A stretch of DNA of 27,335 nucleotides from Clostridiales bacterium (lineage in GTDB: Bacteria > Bacillota_A > Clostridia > Christensenellales > Aristaeellaceae): NCBI GenBank assembly GCA_024684665.1, contig JAIKWN010000063.1:1-27335 (forward strand), read 5' to 3'. This document shows positions 7,642 to 16,715 of this stretch, in pieces. The first letter of the stretch is position 1; each line of letters begins with the position of its first letter. Under the pieces are notes generated by a model. That model worked only from the letters and a program-made list of their open reading frames with translations. It was not told the DNA's origin and did no database searches. Made by a program: the position numbers and the translations under genes.

Positions 7642-8751
7642 ATGCTGATCAGAAACGGATGGGTTTTTCTGGACGGAGAATTCGCTAAGGCAGACGTGCG
7701 CCTGAATGACAGTCTGATTTCAGAGGTGGGAACGCTTTTGCCGTCCCCCGGCGAGGATGTCCGCGATTGCAGCGGCCTGTTTGTCCTGCCCGGATTTGTG
7801 GACATTCATATTCATGGCTACGGGGGCGCGGACTGCATGCGGGGCGAAGAAGACGTTCGCCGCATGGCGCGGGAGCTGCGGAAAACGGGCATCGCCGCTT
7901 TTGTGCCCACTACGATGAGCGCGGGGACAGTGGAGACCCGGGCAGCGCTCTCCAGCATCCAGGCAGTCTGCGACCAGCAGGAAACGGAGGGCGCGGCGGT
8001 GCTTGGCGTGCACATGGAGGCACCTTTCCTGGCGCCGGAATACAAGGGCGCACAGCGGGGCGAATGCCTGCTTCCGCCTTCCGCGTCTTCTTATGAAGAA
8101 TTGACACGTGGCATCTCCTGTGTACGCATGATGACGCTGGCGCCGGAACTGCCCGGCGCGATTTCACTCATCCGGCATCTCACGGAGAAGGGGATCGTCA
8201 CCTGTGCCGCCCATTCCGGGGCGACGGCGGAAGAAGTGCACGCGGCGGCGGACGCCGGGCTTTCCGAGATCACGCACCTGTTCAATGCGCAGACGCCGCT
8301 GCATCATCGCAAACCGGGCGTTCCGGGAGCAGGCCTTGCGGACGGACGCATCCTGGTCCAGGTCATTGCAGACGGCATTCACCTGCATCCGGATGTACTC
8401 CGCATCGCGGCGCTTGTGAAGGGCAAAAAAGGGATGGCGCTGATTTCGGACTCCATGGAAGCGGCGGGGCTGCCAGACGGAACCTATGACCTAGGCGGTC
8501 AGAAGGTGATTGTAACAGGCGGCGCAGCGCGGCTTGAAAACGGGGTGCTGGCCGGCTCAACGCTGACGCTGCACCGGGCGCTTTCCAATATGATCCGCCT
8601 AGCGGGAATTCAGCCGGAAACGGCGGTCCCCATGGCCACATCCACGCCGGCGGATGCACTGGGGGAAACGAAGTACGGGCGCATCCGTCCGGGCGCTGCG
8701 GGTGTTCTCGCACTGATGGACAGAGAGTGGAATTTCGCAGGCGCGATTGCC
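7642..8751 (+). CDS. nagA: N-acetylglucosamine-6-phosphate deacetylase
   Basis: Amidohydrolase that removes acetate from GlcNAc-6-phosphate to give GlcN-6-phosphate, used in amino sugar catabolism and cell wall recycling. The ATG at 7642 (MLIRNGWVFLDGEF) is preferred over one at 7624 because GGAGG at 7633-7637 precedes it and NagA proteins usually begin this way; this gives 370 residues, normal for the family; the stop codon follows directly at 8752-8754. Motifs: FVDIHIHGYGGAD (first metal histidines), GVHMEAPFLAPEYKGAQ (metal glutamate; HMEAPF where HLEGPF is usual), CAAHSGAT, THLFNAQTPLHHRKPG, and ISDSMEAAGLPDGTY with the catalytic aspartate. No nagB or PTS gene is nearby. It lies 27 bp after the Hsp70-like gene, in the same apparent operon. 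Confidence 0.95.
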
Positions 8752-8773
8752 TGATGACGATTTGGGAGGATTC

Positions 8774-8989
8774 ATGGAACACGAGCAGATCGAGCGCATC
8801 AACGAGCTTGCGCGCAAAAAAAAGACCGTCGGCCTGACGGAGGAGGAGCGGGAGGAACAGGCGGCGCTTCGCGCCCAGTACCTCCTCGAATTCCGTGCCA
8901 ATATGGAGGACACCTTAAAGCGTGTCCGGGTCGAGCAGGCGGACGGAACCTACCGCCCGCTTATAAAGAAGACGGACGAAAAACGATAA
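8774..8989 (+). CDS. YnzC/DUF896 family small protein
   Basis: A 71-residue protein beginning MEHEQIERINELARKKKT followed by VGLTEEEREEQ, an almost textbook DUF896 (UPF0291) sequence: a short helical hairpin found across Firmicutes, including Bacillus YnzC. Its molecular role is not established. GGGAGG at 8764-8769 with a four-base gap selects the ATG at 8774; a longer frame from 8747 overlaps nagA without its own ribosome site. It is the last gene before a strong terminator. Confidence 0.9.
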   Translation: MEHEQIERINELARKKKTVGLTEEEREEQAALRAQYLLEFRANMEDTLKRVRVEQADGTYRPLIKKTDEKR

Positions 8990-9015
8990 GCCTGGGATTT
9001 CCCAGGGAAAAGAGA

Positions 9016-9057
9016 CGGAGCCCTTTCCACGGTTTCATGGAAAAGGCTCCGCTTTTT
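9016..9057. terminator. Intrinsic terminator between convergent genes
   Basis: CGGAGCC plus CTTTCCA pair with TGGAAAA plus GGCTCCG (one mismatch) around an eight-base loop, followed by CTTTTT. It ends the ftsH-to-ynzC transcript. On the minus strand the flank is AGACGGAG/TTCCC rather than a long U-tract, so termination of the PhnD gene there would be weaker. Confidence 0.85.
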
Positions 9058-9086
9058 ACCTGTTCAGGAACAGACTCCTGTGAGGC

Positions 9087-10148
9087 TTACTGCACGACAC
9101 TGAGCGCAGCGCGGGCGCCGTCATAGTCGCTGTCCTTCGCGATGGCATAGCCGGTATGGCTGTAGACGGAGAAGATCTCCTTGCCCTCGTCGGTGTTGAT
9201 GATATTGATGAGGGCGTTCTGCATCGCGGTGATGAACTCCGGATTGTAGATGTCCGGCTTCGCAGTCGTGATGGCGACGGTATCGTTATAAATACCGGTG
9301 GTCACGCCGATGACGTTCATCTCATTCCAGATGGAGTCCGTGCGGCCCATGCCCTGCTTACCGGTCGGGTCCTTTTCGGCGACGGGCAGCGTCCAGGCGG
9401 CTTCATAGTCGCGGCGGCCGTCAGCGTAGCAGCAGACGATGTCGACCTGCTCCGCAGCAGCCTGCGCGAAAGCGTCGCCATAGCCGAGCTGGATGAGGTT
9501 GCCGCCATCGGCCTGGATGTCGGTCAGCTTCCGACCGTCATAGTTCTCCATGAGCCACATCGTCGGATAGATGTAGCCGGCGGAGGAAGAGGTGGCAGCG
9601 ACTGCCCAGGTGGCCTTCGAGAGGTCTTCCCAGGTCAGCGCCTCATGCGCGTTCACCTTGGCGGCGAGAGTCTTGCCGTATTCGGATGGCGTGGCGTAGA
9701 TCAGCGAGCGGTAGAAGGTGACCTGCTGATCAGTGGGCAGGGTCTTGTTCTCGTCGCCATTCCAGGTCCAGGGATCGGTGGAATCGTTGGACAGGCCGGC
9801 GCGGGTGGCGGTCAGGATGACGTCCACTTCCTTGTCGGCGCTGTAGATGGCGTAGGTGCCGCCCGGGAGCCAGCCCACATCAATGGTGCCGGCGGCCATG
9901 GCTTCACCCGTGGCGTTGTAGTTGGTGCCGACGGTGATTTCCACTTCACCGATGTCATAGCCCTGGTTGGCCATCTCAGCCTTCACGAGCTCGGGCAGAT
10001 TCTTGGTGCCGGTGATGATGACGTCGGCGTCCTTCGAGGGGACGAACTCGAACGTCAGCTTGTCCATTTTGATGTTGTCGGCCAGCGCGGCGGCAGAGCA
10101 CAGCAGCAGGGCGGCGAGGACAAGCGCGGTCAGCTTTTTCATGGGCAT
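9087..10148 (-). CDS. PhnD-type phosphate/phosphonate ABC transporter substrate-binding protein
   Basis: A 353-residue secreted binding protein. The start MPMKKL at 10148 has AGGAGG four bases upstream; the signal peptide is KKLTALVLAALLLCSAAALA with signal peptidase I cleavage likely after ALA. There is no convincing lipobox, which is unusual for a Gram-positive binding protein that normally needs a lipid anchor. The mature part follows the PhnD pattern: LTFEFVPSKDADVI, TNYNATGEAMAAGTIDVGWLPGG, and AATSSSAGYIYPTMWL, which by family knowledge lines the anion pocket. The ligand could be phosphate, phosphonate, phosphite or another small anion. No permease or ATPase gene adjoins; it has its own promoter and a neighbour on each side that is unrelated, so it is an orphan. 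Confidence 0.87.
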   Translation of the reverse strand: MPMKKLTALVLAALLLCSAAALADNIKMDKLTFEFVPSKDADVIITGTKNLPELVKAEMANQGYDIGEVEITVGTNYNATGEAMAAGTIDVGWLPGGTYAIYSADKEVDVILTATRAGLSNDSTDPWTWNGDENKTLPTDQQVTFYRSLIYATPSEYGKTLAAKVNAHEALTWEDLSKATWAVAATSSSAGYIYPTMWLMENYDGRKLTDIQADGGNLIQLGYGDAFAQAAAEQVDIVCCYADGRRDYEAAWTLPVAEKDPTGKQGMGRTDSIWNEMNVIGVTTGIYNDTVAITTAKPDIYNPEFITAMQNALINIINTDEGKEIFSVYSHTGYAIAKDSDYDGARAALSVVQ

Positions 10149-10198
10149 CGTTCCTCCTTGCAGTTTGGGGATGTTCACTTTATACGGGTACCGCCGGG

Positions 10199-10227
10199 AT
10201 GATACCACAGCCATGACGGAAAGACAA
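10199..10227 (-). promoter_or_regulatory. Promoter of the PhnD-type gene
   Basis: On the minus strand, -35 TTGTCT (plus 10222-10227), 17 bases, -10 TATCAT (plus 10199-10204). It lies immediately downstream of the typA terminator and gives a leader of about 45 nt. Confidence 0.6.
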
Positions 10228-10235
10228 GAGCGATT

Positions 10236-10269
10236 TCAAACAGAAAGCCCCCTCCCGGCCTGGAAGGGG
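10236..10269 (-). terminator. Terminator after typA
   Basis: In the minus-strand transcript CCCCTTCC and GGGAGGGG pair around a five-base loop (one U-G pair), followed by the U-rich GCTTTCTGTTT. It starts 14 bases beyond the typA stop. Confidence 0.65.
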
Positions 10270-10282
10270 ACAAGATCTGCGA

Positions 10283-12130
10283 TCAGGCGTCCTTCGCCGC
10301 GGCCCGTGCCCGGGCGGCGGCCTTTTTCCGCAGCTCCGTTTCGAGGATCCGCTTGCGCATGCGCAGGTTTTTGGGGGTGACTTCGAGAAGCTCGTCGTCG
10401 TCGATGAACTCGAGGCACTCCTCAAGGGTCAGCGCCTTCATGCTGGTCAGCTTCATGGCTGTTTCCGCGCCGGCGGCGTTGCGGATGGAAGTCAGGTGCT
10501 TCTGTTTGCAGACGTTGACGTCAATATCGCCCGTCCGTGCGTTCTGCCCCACGATCATGCCGCAGTATACGGCGGTGTTCGGTCCACAGAAGAGCGTTCC
10601 ACGGTCTTGGGCGTAGAAGAGACCGTACATGACGGCGGTTCCCGTTTCAGTGGAAACCAGCGCTCCGAAGCTGCGGTGGGGGATTTCGCCCTGGTAGGGT
10701 GCGTAGTGGTCGAAGACGGAACTCATAACGCCTTCGCCGCGGGTATCGGTCATGAACTCGCTGCGATAGCCGAAGAGTCCCCGGCTGGGTACCGTGAATT
10801 CCAGGCGTACCCGGTCCGTACCGGACATATTGTCCATTACGCCCCGGCGGCGGCCGATTTTCTCAATGACCGCGCCGGCATATTCGGAGGGCACGTCGCA
10901 GACCATCTTCTCCATGGGCTCCTGGCGGCGGCCTTCCTCGTCGAACCGGTACAGGACTTCAGGTTTCGAGACCTGGAATTCATAACCCTGGCGGCGCATC
11001 GTTTCGATGAGAACGGAGAGATGCAGTTCACCGCGGCCGCTGACCCGGAAGGCATCCGGCGTTTCCGCCTCCTCCACCCGCAACGACACGTCGGTCTGCA
11101 GTTCCCGGAAGAGCCGGTCGCGCAGGTGGCGGGAAGTGACGTAGGTTCCTTCCCGCCCGGCAAAGGGGGAGTCGTTGACGGAGAAGGTCATCTGGACCGT
11201 AGGTTCCGTGATCTTGACGAAGGGCAGGGCTTCCGGGCAGTCGACGGCGCAGATGGTGTCGCCGATCATGATGTCCTCAATGCCCGTGATGGCGACGATT
11301 TCGCCCATCTCTGCCGCTTCCGCCGGGACGCGTTTCAGGCCTTCGAAAGTGAACAGGCTGCTGAGACGGAAGTTCTCATGGGTGGAAGCATCAAGATAGT
11401 TGACCCGCGTGTACATGGTATTGAGGCGAAGGGTTCCCCTGGTGATACGGCCGATGCCGATGCGGCCCACGTAGTCGTTGTAATCGATGGTGGAGACCAG
11501 GAGCTGCGCCGGTCCATCCGGATCGCCCTTGGGAGCGGGTATGTGGGAGAGGATCGTATCAAACAGCGGGCGCAGATCGGTTCCGGGCTGCGCGAGGTCC
11601 AGGGTCGCCGTGCCTGCCCGGGCGGAGGCGTACACGATGGGCGTTTCGAGAAGCGCCTCGTCGTCCGAGAGGTCGATCATGAGGTCGATGGTCTCGCTGA
11701 CGACCTCCTCGCAGCGCGCGTCCGGCCGGTCCACTTTGTTGACCACGACGATGACGGGCAGGTTCAGTGCGAGAGCGTGGGAGAGGACAAAACGGGTCTG
11801 AGGCATCGGCCCTTCGAAGGAGTCGATGAGCAGCAGTACGCCGTCCACCATCTTGAGCACCCGTTCCACCTCGCCGCCGAAATCTGCGTGGCCGGGAGTA
11901 TCGACGACATTGATTTTCGTATCGCCGTAGTAGACGGAGGTGTTCTTGGAGAGGATGGTGATGCCGCGTTCCCGTTCCAGATCACCGGAGTCCATCACGC
12001 GGTCCACGACCTGCTGGTTTTCGCGGAAGACGCCGCCCTGTTTCAGCATTTCGTTGACCAGCGTGGTCTTGCCGTGATCCACGTGGGCGATGATTGCAAT
12101 ATTTCTCAGTTTATCTCTTGTGATTTCCAT
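10283..12130 (-). CDS. typA: Translational GTPase TypA/BipA
   Basis: A 615-residue ribosome-associated GTPase, full family length, involved in 50S assembly and stress or cold adaptation. The G domain is intact: [15 protein letters not shown] (G1), the switch region [26 protein letters not shown] (G3) and NKVDRPDAR (G4), followed by EF-G-like domains II, III and V and the TypA-specific C-terminal domain (for example [13 protein letters not shown] and [17 protein letters not shown] [13 protein letters not shown] near the end). An AGAAGGAAA ribosome site precedes the ATG. It starts only 32 bases after prfC on the same strand with no terminator between them, so the two are very likely cotranscribed. 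Confidence 0.97.
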   Translation of the reverse strand: MEITRDKLRNIAIIAHVDHGKTTLVNEMLKQGGVFRENQQVVDRVMDSGDLERERGITILSKNTSVYYGDTKINVVDTPGHADFGGEVERVLKMVDGVLLLIDSFEGPMPQTRFVLSHALALNLPVIVVVNKVDRPDARCEEVVSETIDLMIDLSDDEALLETPIVYASARAGTATLDLAQPGTDLRPLFDTILSHIPAPKGDPDGPAQLLVSTIDYNDYVGRIGIGRITRGTLRLNTMYTRVNYLDASTHENFRLSSLFTFEGLKRVPAEAAEMGEIVAITGIEDIMIGDTICAVDCPEALPFVKITEPTVQMTFSVNDSPFAGREGTYVTSRHLRDRLFRELQTDVSLRVEEAETPDAFRVSGRGELHLSVLIETMRRQGYEFQVSKPEVLYRFDEEGRRQEPMEKMVCDVPSEYAGAVIEKIGRRRGVMDNMSGTDRVRLEFTVPSRGLFGYRSEFMTDTRGEGVMSSVFDHYAPYQGEIPHRSFGALVSTETGTAVMYGLFYAQDRGTLFCGPNTAVYCGMIVGQNARTGDIDVNVCKQKHLTSIRNAAGAETAMKLTSMKALTLEECLEFIDDDELLEVTPKNLRMRKRILETELRKKAAARARAAAKDA

Positions 12131-12162
12131 TTGAAATTTCCTTCTTTCTGTCCGCTGGGGGT

Positions 12163-13770
12163 TCAGCCGACGCTGCGGCTCGCGGTTTCGGCGAGGCGCA
12201 GTCCTTCGTTGTTTTCAAGCGCCCAGCGGATAGACCACTCGTTTTCAAAGAGGATCACATCCCTGTCCCGGGCGTCCTTCGCGAGGCTGGTGGTGCTGGA
12301 AAGCTTCAGCTCTTCCGGCGGGCGGGGCGAGCTCTCAATCCAGCGGACGAAACGGTAATTCAGGGGATAACGGTTGATCTCCGCATTGTATTCGGTGCGC
12401 AGTCGGTGCTCCAGCACCTCGAACTGCAATTGCCCGACGACGCCCACGATGATCTCTTCGAAGCCGACGCCCGGGCGCCTGAAAGTCTGGATCGCGCCTT
12501 CCTCGGAGAGCTGCATGACGCCCTTGACGAAGGCCTTTCGTTTCAGGCTGTCCACGCTGTTCACCCGGCAGAAAAATTCCGGCGCGAAGACGGGAATGCC
12601 GGCGTAGCGGCGCTTTTTTCCGGTGCAAAGCGTATCCCCCAGGGCAAATACGCCCGGGTCGAAAAGGCCGATGATGTCGCCGGGATAGGCGATTGTCACG
12701 GCCTCGCGCTCGTCGGCCATGAACTGCTGGGGCTGCTTCAGCTGGATGGGTTTGTTCGTGCCGCTGTGCCAGACGGTCATTCCGCCGGTAAAGACGCCGG
12801 AGCAGATGCGCATAAAAGCCAGGCGGTCCCGGTGCTGCGGATTCATATTGGCCTGGATTTTGAAGATGAAGCCGGAGAAGTCGGGATCTTCCGGAAGCAC
12901 CATTCCCGCGTCGCTCTCGTGCGGTGCAGGCGGAGTGGAATACTCAAGGAAACGAGATAGGAAAGGTTCCACACCGAAGTTTGTGATGGCGGAGCCGAAG
13001 AACATGGGAGTCAGGTTCCCGGCGCGGACCTCTTTCAGATTGAATTCATCGCCGGCGACGTCCAAAAGCTCGATTTCGTCCAGAAGACGATGATACAGCC
13101 GGTCGCCCAAAAGCTCAGGCAGCGCGGGATCGTCGACCGGAACATCCTGCTTCTCGACCCGGGTTTTGCCGTGGTCGCCGGATTCGTAGAGTTCGACCAT
13201 GCGGGTATCCCGGTGATACACGCCTTTGAAATCTCCGTCCGTACCGATGGGCCAGTTGACGGGGCAGGCGCGGATGCCCAGCACCTGTTCCATTTCTTCC
13301 ATCAGTGAAAAAGGATCCTTGGCGGCCCGGTCCATCTTGTTGACAAAGGTGAAGATCGGTATGTTCCGGAGACGGCAGACTTTGAAGAGCTTGATGGTCT
13401 GCGCTTCCACGCCTTTGGCCGCGTCGATCAGCATGACGGCGCTGTCTGCCGCCACGAGGACGCGGTAAGTATCCTCCGAGAAATCCTGATGCCCGGGGGT
13501 GTCCAGAATGTTGATATGATACCCATCGAACTCGAACTGCATGGCGGAGCTGGTTACGGAGATGCCGCGCTGCTTTTCGATTTCCATCCAGTCGGAGGTG
13601 GCGTGGCGGTCGGCCTTGCGCGCCTTGACGGAGCCGGCGGTGCGGATCGCGCCCGAATACAGCAGAAGCTTTTCGGTAAGCGTCGTCTTTCCGGCGTCGG
13701 GATGGGAGATGATGGCAAAGGTTCTGCGCCGGGCGACTTCCTTCGTGAGCGCATCGTTCGGTTCGGACAT
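12163..13770 (-). CDS. prfC: Peptide chain release factor 3
   Basis: A 535-residue class II release factor, the GTPase that helps RF1 and RF2 leave the ribosome after termination. MSEPNDALTKEVARRRTFAI is followed by SHPDAGKTTLTEKLL (G1), DTPGHQDFSEDTYR (G3) and NKMDR (G4); the spacing and the KARKADRHATSDWMEIEKQRG segment are characteristic of RF3 rather than EF-G. AGGAGGAACC just before the ATG at 13770 decides the start; the open frame continues upstream but without a ribosome site. It is followed 32 bases later by typA. Confidence 0.97.
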   Translation of the reverse strand: MSEPNDALTKEVARRRTFAIISHPDAGKTTLTEKLLLYSGAIRTAGSVKARKADRHATSDWMEIEKQRGISVTSSAMQFEFDGYHINILDTPGHQDFSEDTYRVLVAADSAVMLIDAAKGVEAQTIKLFKVCRLRNIPIFTFVNKMDRAAKDPFSLMEEMEQVLGIRACPVNWPIGTDGDFKGVYHRDTRMVELYESGDHGKTRVEKQDVPVDDPALPELLGDRLYHRLLDEIELLDVAGDEFNLKEVRAGNLTPMFFGSAITNFGVEPFLSRFLEYSTPPAPHESDAGMVLPEDPDFSGFIFKIQANMNPQHRDRLAFMRICSGVFTGGMTVWHSGTNKPIQLKQPQQFMADEREAVTIAYPGDIIGLFDPGVFALGDTLCTGKKRRYAGIPVFAPEFFCRVNSVDSLKRKAFVKGVMQLSEEGAIQTFRRPGVGFEEIIVGVVGQLQFEVLEHRLRTEYNAEINRYPLNYRFVRWIESSPRPPEELKLSSTTSLAKDARDRDVILFENEWSIRWALENNEGLRLAETASRSVG

Positions 13771-13813
13771 GGTTCCTCCTGTGACAGCCATATTCTTTTC
13801 GCAACAGTCCCAC

Positions 13814-13842
13814 AGTATAACATATGAAAAGGAACTTGAAAA
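13814..13842 (-). promoter_or_regulatory. Promoter of prfC-typA
   Basis: On the minus strand, -35-like TTTTCA (plus 13837-13842), 17 bases, -10 TATACT (plus 13814-13819). The -35 is weak (four of six), the -10 good. Confidence 0.5.
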
Positions 13843-13983
13843 GAAAAATTTTGCCGGACGACAGGACCCATCAATCCCAGCGATAATTGACGCAGACTGG
13901 CAGATATTCATGGAGGGTTATGAGAATGCCCGGGCAAGAAGTTGTTTATGAGGGTTTATCATTAGTGGCTAAGTATGAAAGCC

Positions 13984-14012
13984 TTTTCATTTGCCGGGGT
14001 GTGAAGTATACT
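13984..14012 (+). promoter_or_regulatory. Promoter of the GDPD-like gene
   Basis: -35-like TTTTCA (13984-13989), 17 bases, -10 TATACT (14007-14012). It has the same hexamers and spacing as the divergent prfC promoter, giving a 40-nt leader before the ATG at 14059. Confidence 0.5.
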
Positions 14013-14058
14013 GTGCGAACAGAATACTCCGGAAGATTACAGCGGGAGGGACTGATTC

Positions 14059-15234
14059 ATGCGGAAATCAGGATTTGCGGCGGCTATGCTGCTTTTGCTT
14101 TTATCGTTTGGGCAGGGCGTCTGTGAAGCGCCCGCCGGCTCTTTCCGTAACGCAGCGGTTTACGTGAACGGCAGCTTCTACGACGGCGCGCCGTTCTATC
14201 AGACAGGGGAGGGGACTTTGTATGTCCCGCTCGGGGACGTATCGTCGCGGGTGGGTTTTGCAGAACCGATAGTGGAGGACGGATTCATAGTCTGGCAGGA
14301 CTTCTGGATGAACGAGGAGAGCGAAGATTTCTTCTTTGATGGCGATACGCTGTATGCCAACATTGCGCTGCTGGAAGACGCGGGACTGGAGATTCGAAAG
14401 GGAAACCTGTGGGAGGCCTCGATCCTGTGGATTTCCGAACCGGGAAAGTTTGAGGGGGACTGGGCGGAAGGCACAAGGTTTATCGCACACGCCATGGGAG
14501 CGATCAATGGGATTGATTATACCAACAGCCTGGAAGCTTTTTACGAAAACTATGCGAATGGATTCACGGTGTTTGAAATCGACCTCCGTATGAGCGCGGA
14601 CGGAATCCCGGTCGTGGTTCATGAGTGGCCGCAGTTTGCGGAGTCCGTAGGGATCAAACCTAAGGAGTTCTCGGTTCCGACTCTCGAAGCGTTTAAGGCG
14701 ATGCGCATCCTGGGGGAGTATACGCCTCTTTCCTTCGAAGACGTAGCAAGGCTGATGAAGCAGCATCCGGATATGCGGATCGTGACCGATACGAAGAGCG
14801 TGGACCCTGGGAGAGTGCGCACGATGTTTGCAGCGCTGCGCGAGATTGCGAAGAAGGTAGACCCGGAAATCCTCGGTAGAATTATTCCGCAGGTATACAA
14901 CAATGAAATGCTGGACGTGGTGGAGGAAATCTATCCGTGGAACTCGATCATCTACACGATGTATACGCTTCCGTATACAACGTCCATCCCGGAAGCTTTC
15001 CGTTATGGATACCAGCACGGGGTCCGGATTTTTACGGCTCCGACCAACGCCATCGGGACGGAACTGGAATCGCTCGTCCGCATTTCCGGATGCAAACTTT
15101 ATCTGCATACTATCAATGACTGGGAGTATTATCGGGCAATGGTTGCCGCGGGTCATCTTTGGGGCGTGTATACCGATACGCTTACTCCTTTTTCCATGGA
15201 TGGGGTAGAAGACTGGGTGGAAGAAACCCCATAA
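14059..15234 (+). CDS. Secreted glycerophosphodiester phosphodiesterase-like protein
   Basis: A 391-residue protein with signal peptide MRKSGFAAAMLLLLLSFGQG followed by VCEA. Residues about 30-135 (NAAVYVNGSFYDGAPFYQ, TLYVPLGDVSSRVGF) resemble the copper-amine-oxidase-N-like stalk domain found on many clostridial wall proteins. From residue 140 a GDPD/PLC-like TIM barrel begins: His144 in AHAMGAINGIDYTNSLEAF, Glu173 and Asp175 in FEIDLR, and His188 in PVVVHEWPQF keep the two catalytic histidines and metal ligands, but the usual HRG and HD pairs read HAM and HE. That suggests a divergent subfamily whose substrate may not be glycerophosphodiesters. GGGAGGG eight bases upstream supports the start. 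It is monocistronic, ending in a terminator shared with bglA. Confidence 0.8.
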   Translation: MRKSGFAAAMLLLLLSFGQGVCEAPAGSFRNAAVYVNGSFYDGAPFYQTGEGTLYVPLGDVSSRVGFAEPIVEDGFIVWQDFWMNEESEDFFFDGDTLYANIALLEDAGLEIRKGNLWEASILWISEPGKFEGDWAEGTRFIAHAMGAINGIDYTNSLEAFYENYANGFTVFEIDLRMSADGIPVVVHEWPQFAESVGIKPKEFSVPTLEAFKAMRILGEYTPLSFEDVARLMKQHPDMRIVTDTKSVDPGRVRTMFAALREIAKKVDPEILGRIIPQVYNNEMLDVVEEIYPWNSIIYTMYTLPYTTSIPEAFRYGYQHGVRIFTAPTNAIGTELESLVRISGCKLYLHTINDWEYYRAMVAAGHLWGVYTDTLTPFSMDGVEDWVEETP

Positions 15235-15235
15235 A

Positions 15236-15275
15236 AAAGCGCGGCGCCCGGCAGAATGCGGGGGAGCCGCGCTTT
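15236..15275. terminator. Bidirectional terminator between the GDPD-like gene and bglA
   Basis: AAAGCGCGGC and GCCGCGCTTT form a 10-bp stem enclosing 20 bases that can pair further (CCCGGC/GCGGGG). In the minus direction the stem is followed by six U residues, an excellent terminator for bglA; in the plus direction the tail is CTTTATAT. Confidence 0.8.
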
Positions 15276-15286
15276 ATATGTGCGAA

Positions 15287-16654
15287 TCAGAGACAGGAGC
15301 CGTTTTGCATGATAACGTCTCGGTACCAATACGCGGAATCCTTCAGCGTCCGTTTCTGTGAAGCGTAATCCACATGGATGATTCCAAAACGCTGCGTATA
15401 TCCCAGCTTCCATTCGAAATTGTCCATCAGCGACCAGTAGAAATAGCCGCGCACGTCGATGCCGTCTTCGCAGGTGCGGCGGAGGCAGGAAAGGTAGCGG
15501 CGTAGAAAGTCGATACGGTTCGGGTCATGCACCTTTCCATCCGACGTAACCCAGTCGTGGCAGCTCATGCCGTTCTCGGAGATAAGGATCGGTGTATGGT
15601 AACGCTCGTACAGAAAGCGCGGTCCCCAGTACAGCGCCTCCGGTGTCACGGGCCAGCCCATCAGGGTGCGCTCTCCGCCCTGGGGATACGGAACCGTTTC
15701 GTACCCTGACGGAGTGTCTGCTACGCGCACGGTCAGGTTGCTGTTGTAGATGTTCTGGGTGTAGAAGTCCAGTGTGGGGTGCATGACATCGAGATCCCGT
15801 TCAAAACCGCGGGGGAGAAAATGCCCGTAGCGGGACAGTGCGTCCTCCGGATACTGCCCAAGCATCACGGGATCCGAGAACCAGGCGGGCCCCCACGTGA
15901 GTCCTTTGGGATCCGGATTCACGGAGAAATACGCAGACCGCGCAGCTGCGATATCCTCGGGCTTCTCTGTGGCGGGCAGCACGGGGGAGGAACAGGGGGC
16001 GTAGCCTACGCGCACACTGGGCACGGTTTCCCGCAGCACGCGGACAGCCTCCGCATGGCAGCGCATCAGGATATGGCTCATGCGCACGATGTCGCGGGTA
16101 GGGAAAGACAAGGCCGGCGCGTGTTCGCCGATGCTGTAGCCAAGGCCAATGATGCACTGGGGCTCGTTGATCGTGAAGAAGTCTTTCACGCGGTCGCCCA
16201 GTGCCAGCGCTACGGTCCTCGTATACTCGCCGAACCAGCGGATCATTTCCTCGTTCAGCCAGGCGCCTCGTTCATGGATCGCCCGGGGTAGATCCCAGTG
16301 ATAAAGGGTGATAAAAGGACGGATGTCGTGCCGGAGGAGGCAGTCCACGAGCTCTGAATAGAAGCGGATGCCTGCGTCGCTTACGTGCCCCGTTCCCTCC
16401 GGAAGGATGCGCGGCCAGGAGATGGAGAAGCGGTAATTACGGATGCCGAGCGAAGCCATGAGAGCCACATCCTCCCGGAAACGGTGAAAGTGGTCGCAGG
16501 CTGTATCACCTGTGCTGCTGTCGTCGATAAAACCGGGCCGGTCGTGCGTCAGGTCATCCCAGATGGAGGGACCTTTTCCGCCCGCATCCCATGCGCCTTC
16601 AATCTGATAAGACGCGGTGGCCGCGCCCCAGAGAAAATCTTTCGGAAAAGCCAT
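15287..16654 (-). CDS. bglA: GH1 beta-glucosidase
   Basis: A 455-residue family 1 glycoside hydrolase, normal length, cytosolic (no signal peptide). It begins MAFPKDFLWGAATASYQIEG, the GH1 N-terminal signature. The acid/base is Glu164 in TINEPQ and the nucleophile Glu360 in ISENGMSCHD, both present. The C-terminal YFYWSLMDNFEWKLGY holds the aglycone/sugar 4-OH recognition residues. No phospho-substrate signature was judged with confidence, but there is no PTS gene nearby, so hydrolysis of unphosphorylated cellobiose or other beta-glucosides is likelier than of 6-phospho sugars. An AAAGGATC site precedes the ATG. It lies 61 bases downstream of a LacI-family gene in the same orientation, which probably controls it. 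Confidence 0.95.
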   Translation of the reverse strand: MAFPKDFLWGAATASYQIEGAWDAGGKGPSIWDDLTHDRPGFIDDSSTGDTACDHFHRFREDVALMASLGIRNYRFSISWPRILPEGTGHVSDAGIRFYSELVDCLLRHDIRPFITLYHWDLPRAIHERGAWLNEEMIRWFGEYTRTVALALGDRVKDFFTINEPQCIIGLGYSIGEHAPALSFPTRDIVRMSHILMRCHAEAVRVLRETVPSVRVGYAPCSSPVLPATEKPEDIAAARSAYFSVNPDPKGLTWGPAWFSDPVMLGQYPEDALSRYGHFLPRGFERDLDVMHPTLDFYTQNIYNSNLTVRVADTPSGYETVPYPQGGERTLMGWPVTPEALYWGPRFLYERYHTPILISENGMSCHDWVTSDGKVHDPNRIDFLRRYLSCLRRTCEDGIDVRGYFYWSLMDNFEWKLGYTQRFGIIHVDYASQKRTLKDSAYWYRDVIMQNGSCL

Positions 16655-16715
16655 AAGATCGATCCTTTCGTAAAGCTCTACCCCGCGAGCCGGCAGCGGC
16701 GGCGGGGCGGGGATT

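Noticed and set aside
9156..10202. 348-codon plus-strand frame opposite the PhnD-type gene
   Set aside because: Repetitive Gly/Val/Asp/His product with no domain; the opposite strand has a signal peptide and a known family.
10496..12358. 620-codon open frame on the plus strand opposite typA
   Set aside because: It is the antisense shadow of a GC-rich gene; the product has low-complexity His/Asp/Val/Gly composition and no recognisable domain, while typA on the other strand is unmistakable.
13887..14126. Small open frame in the prfC/GDPD spacer, with possible start at 13920
   Set aside because: It crosses the GDPD-like promoter and start, its ribosome-like GGAGGG is only two bases from the ATG, and the product resembles nothing.
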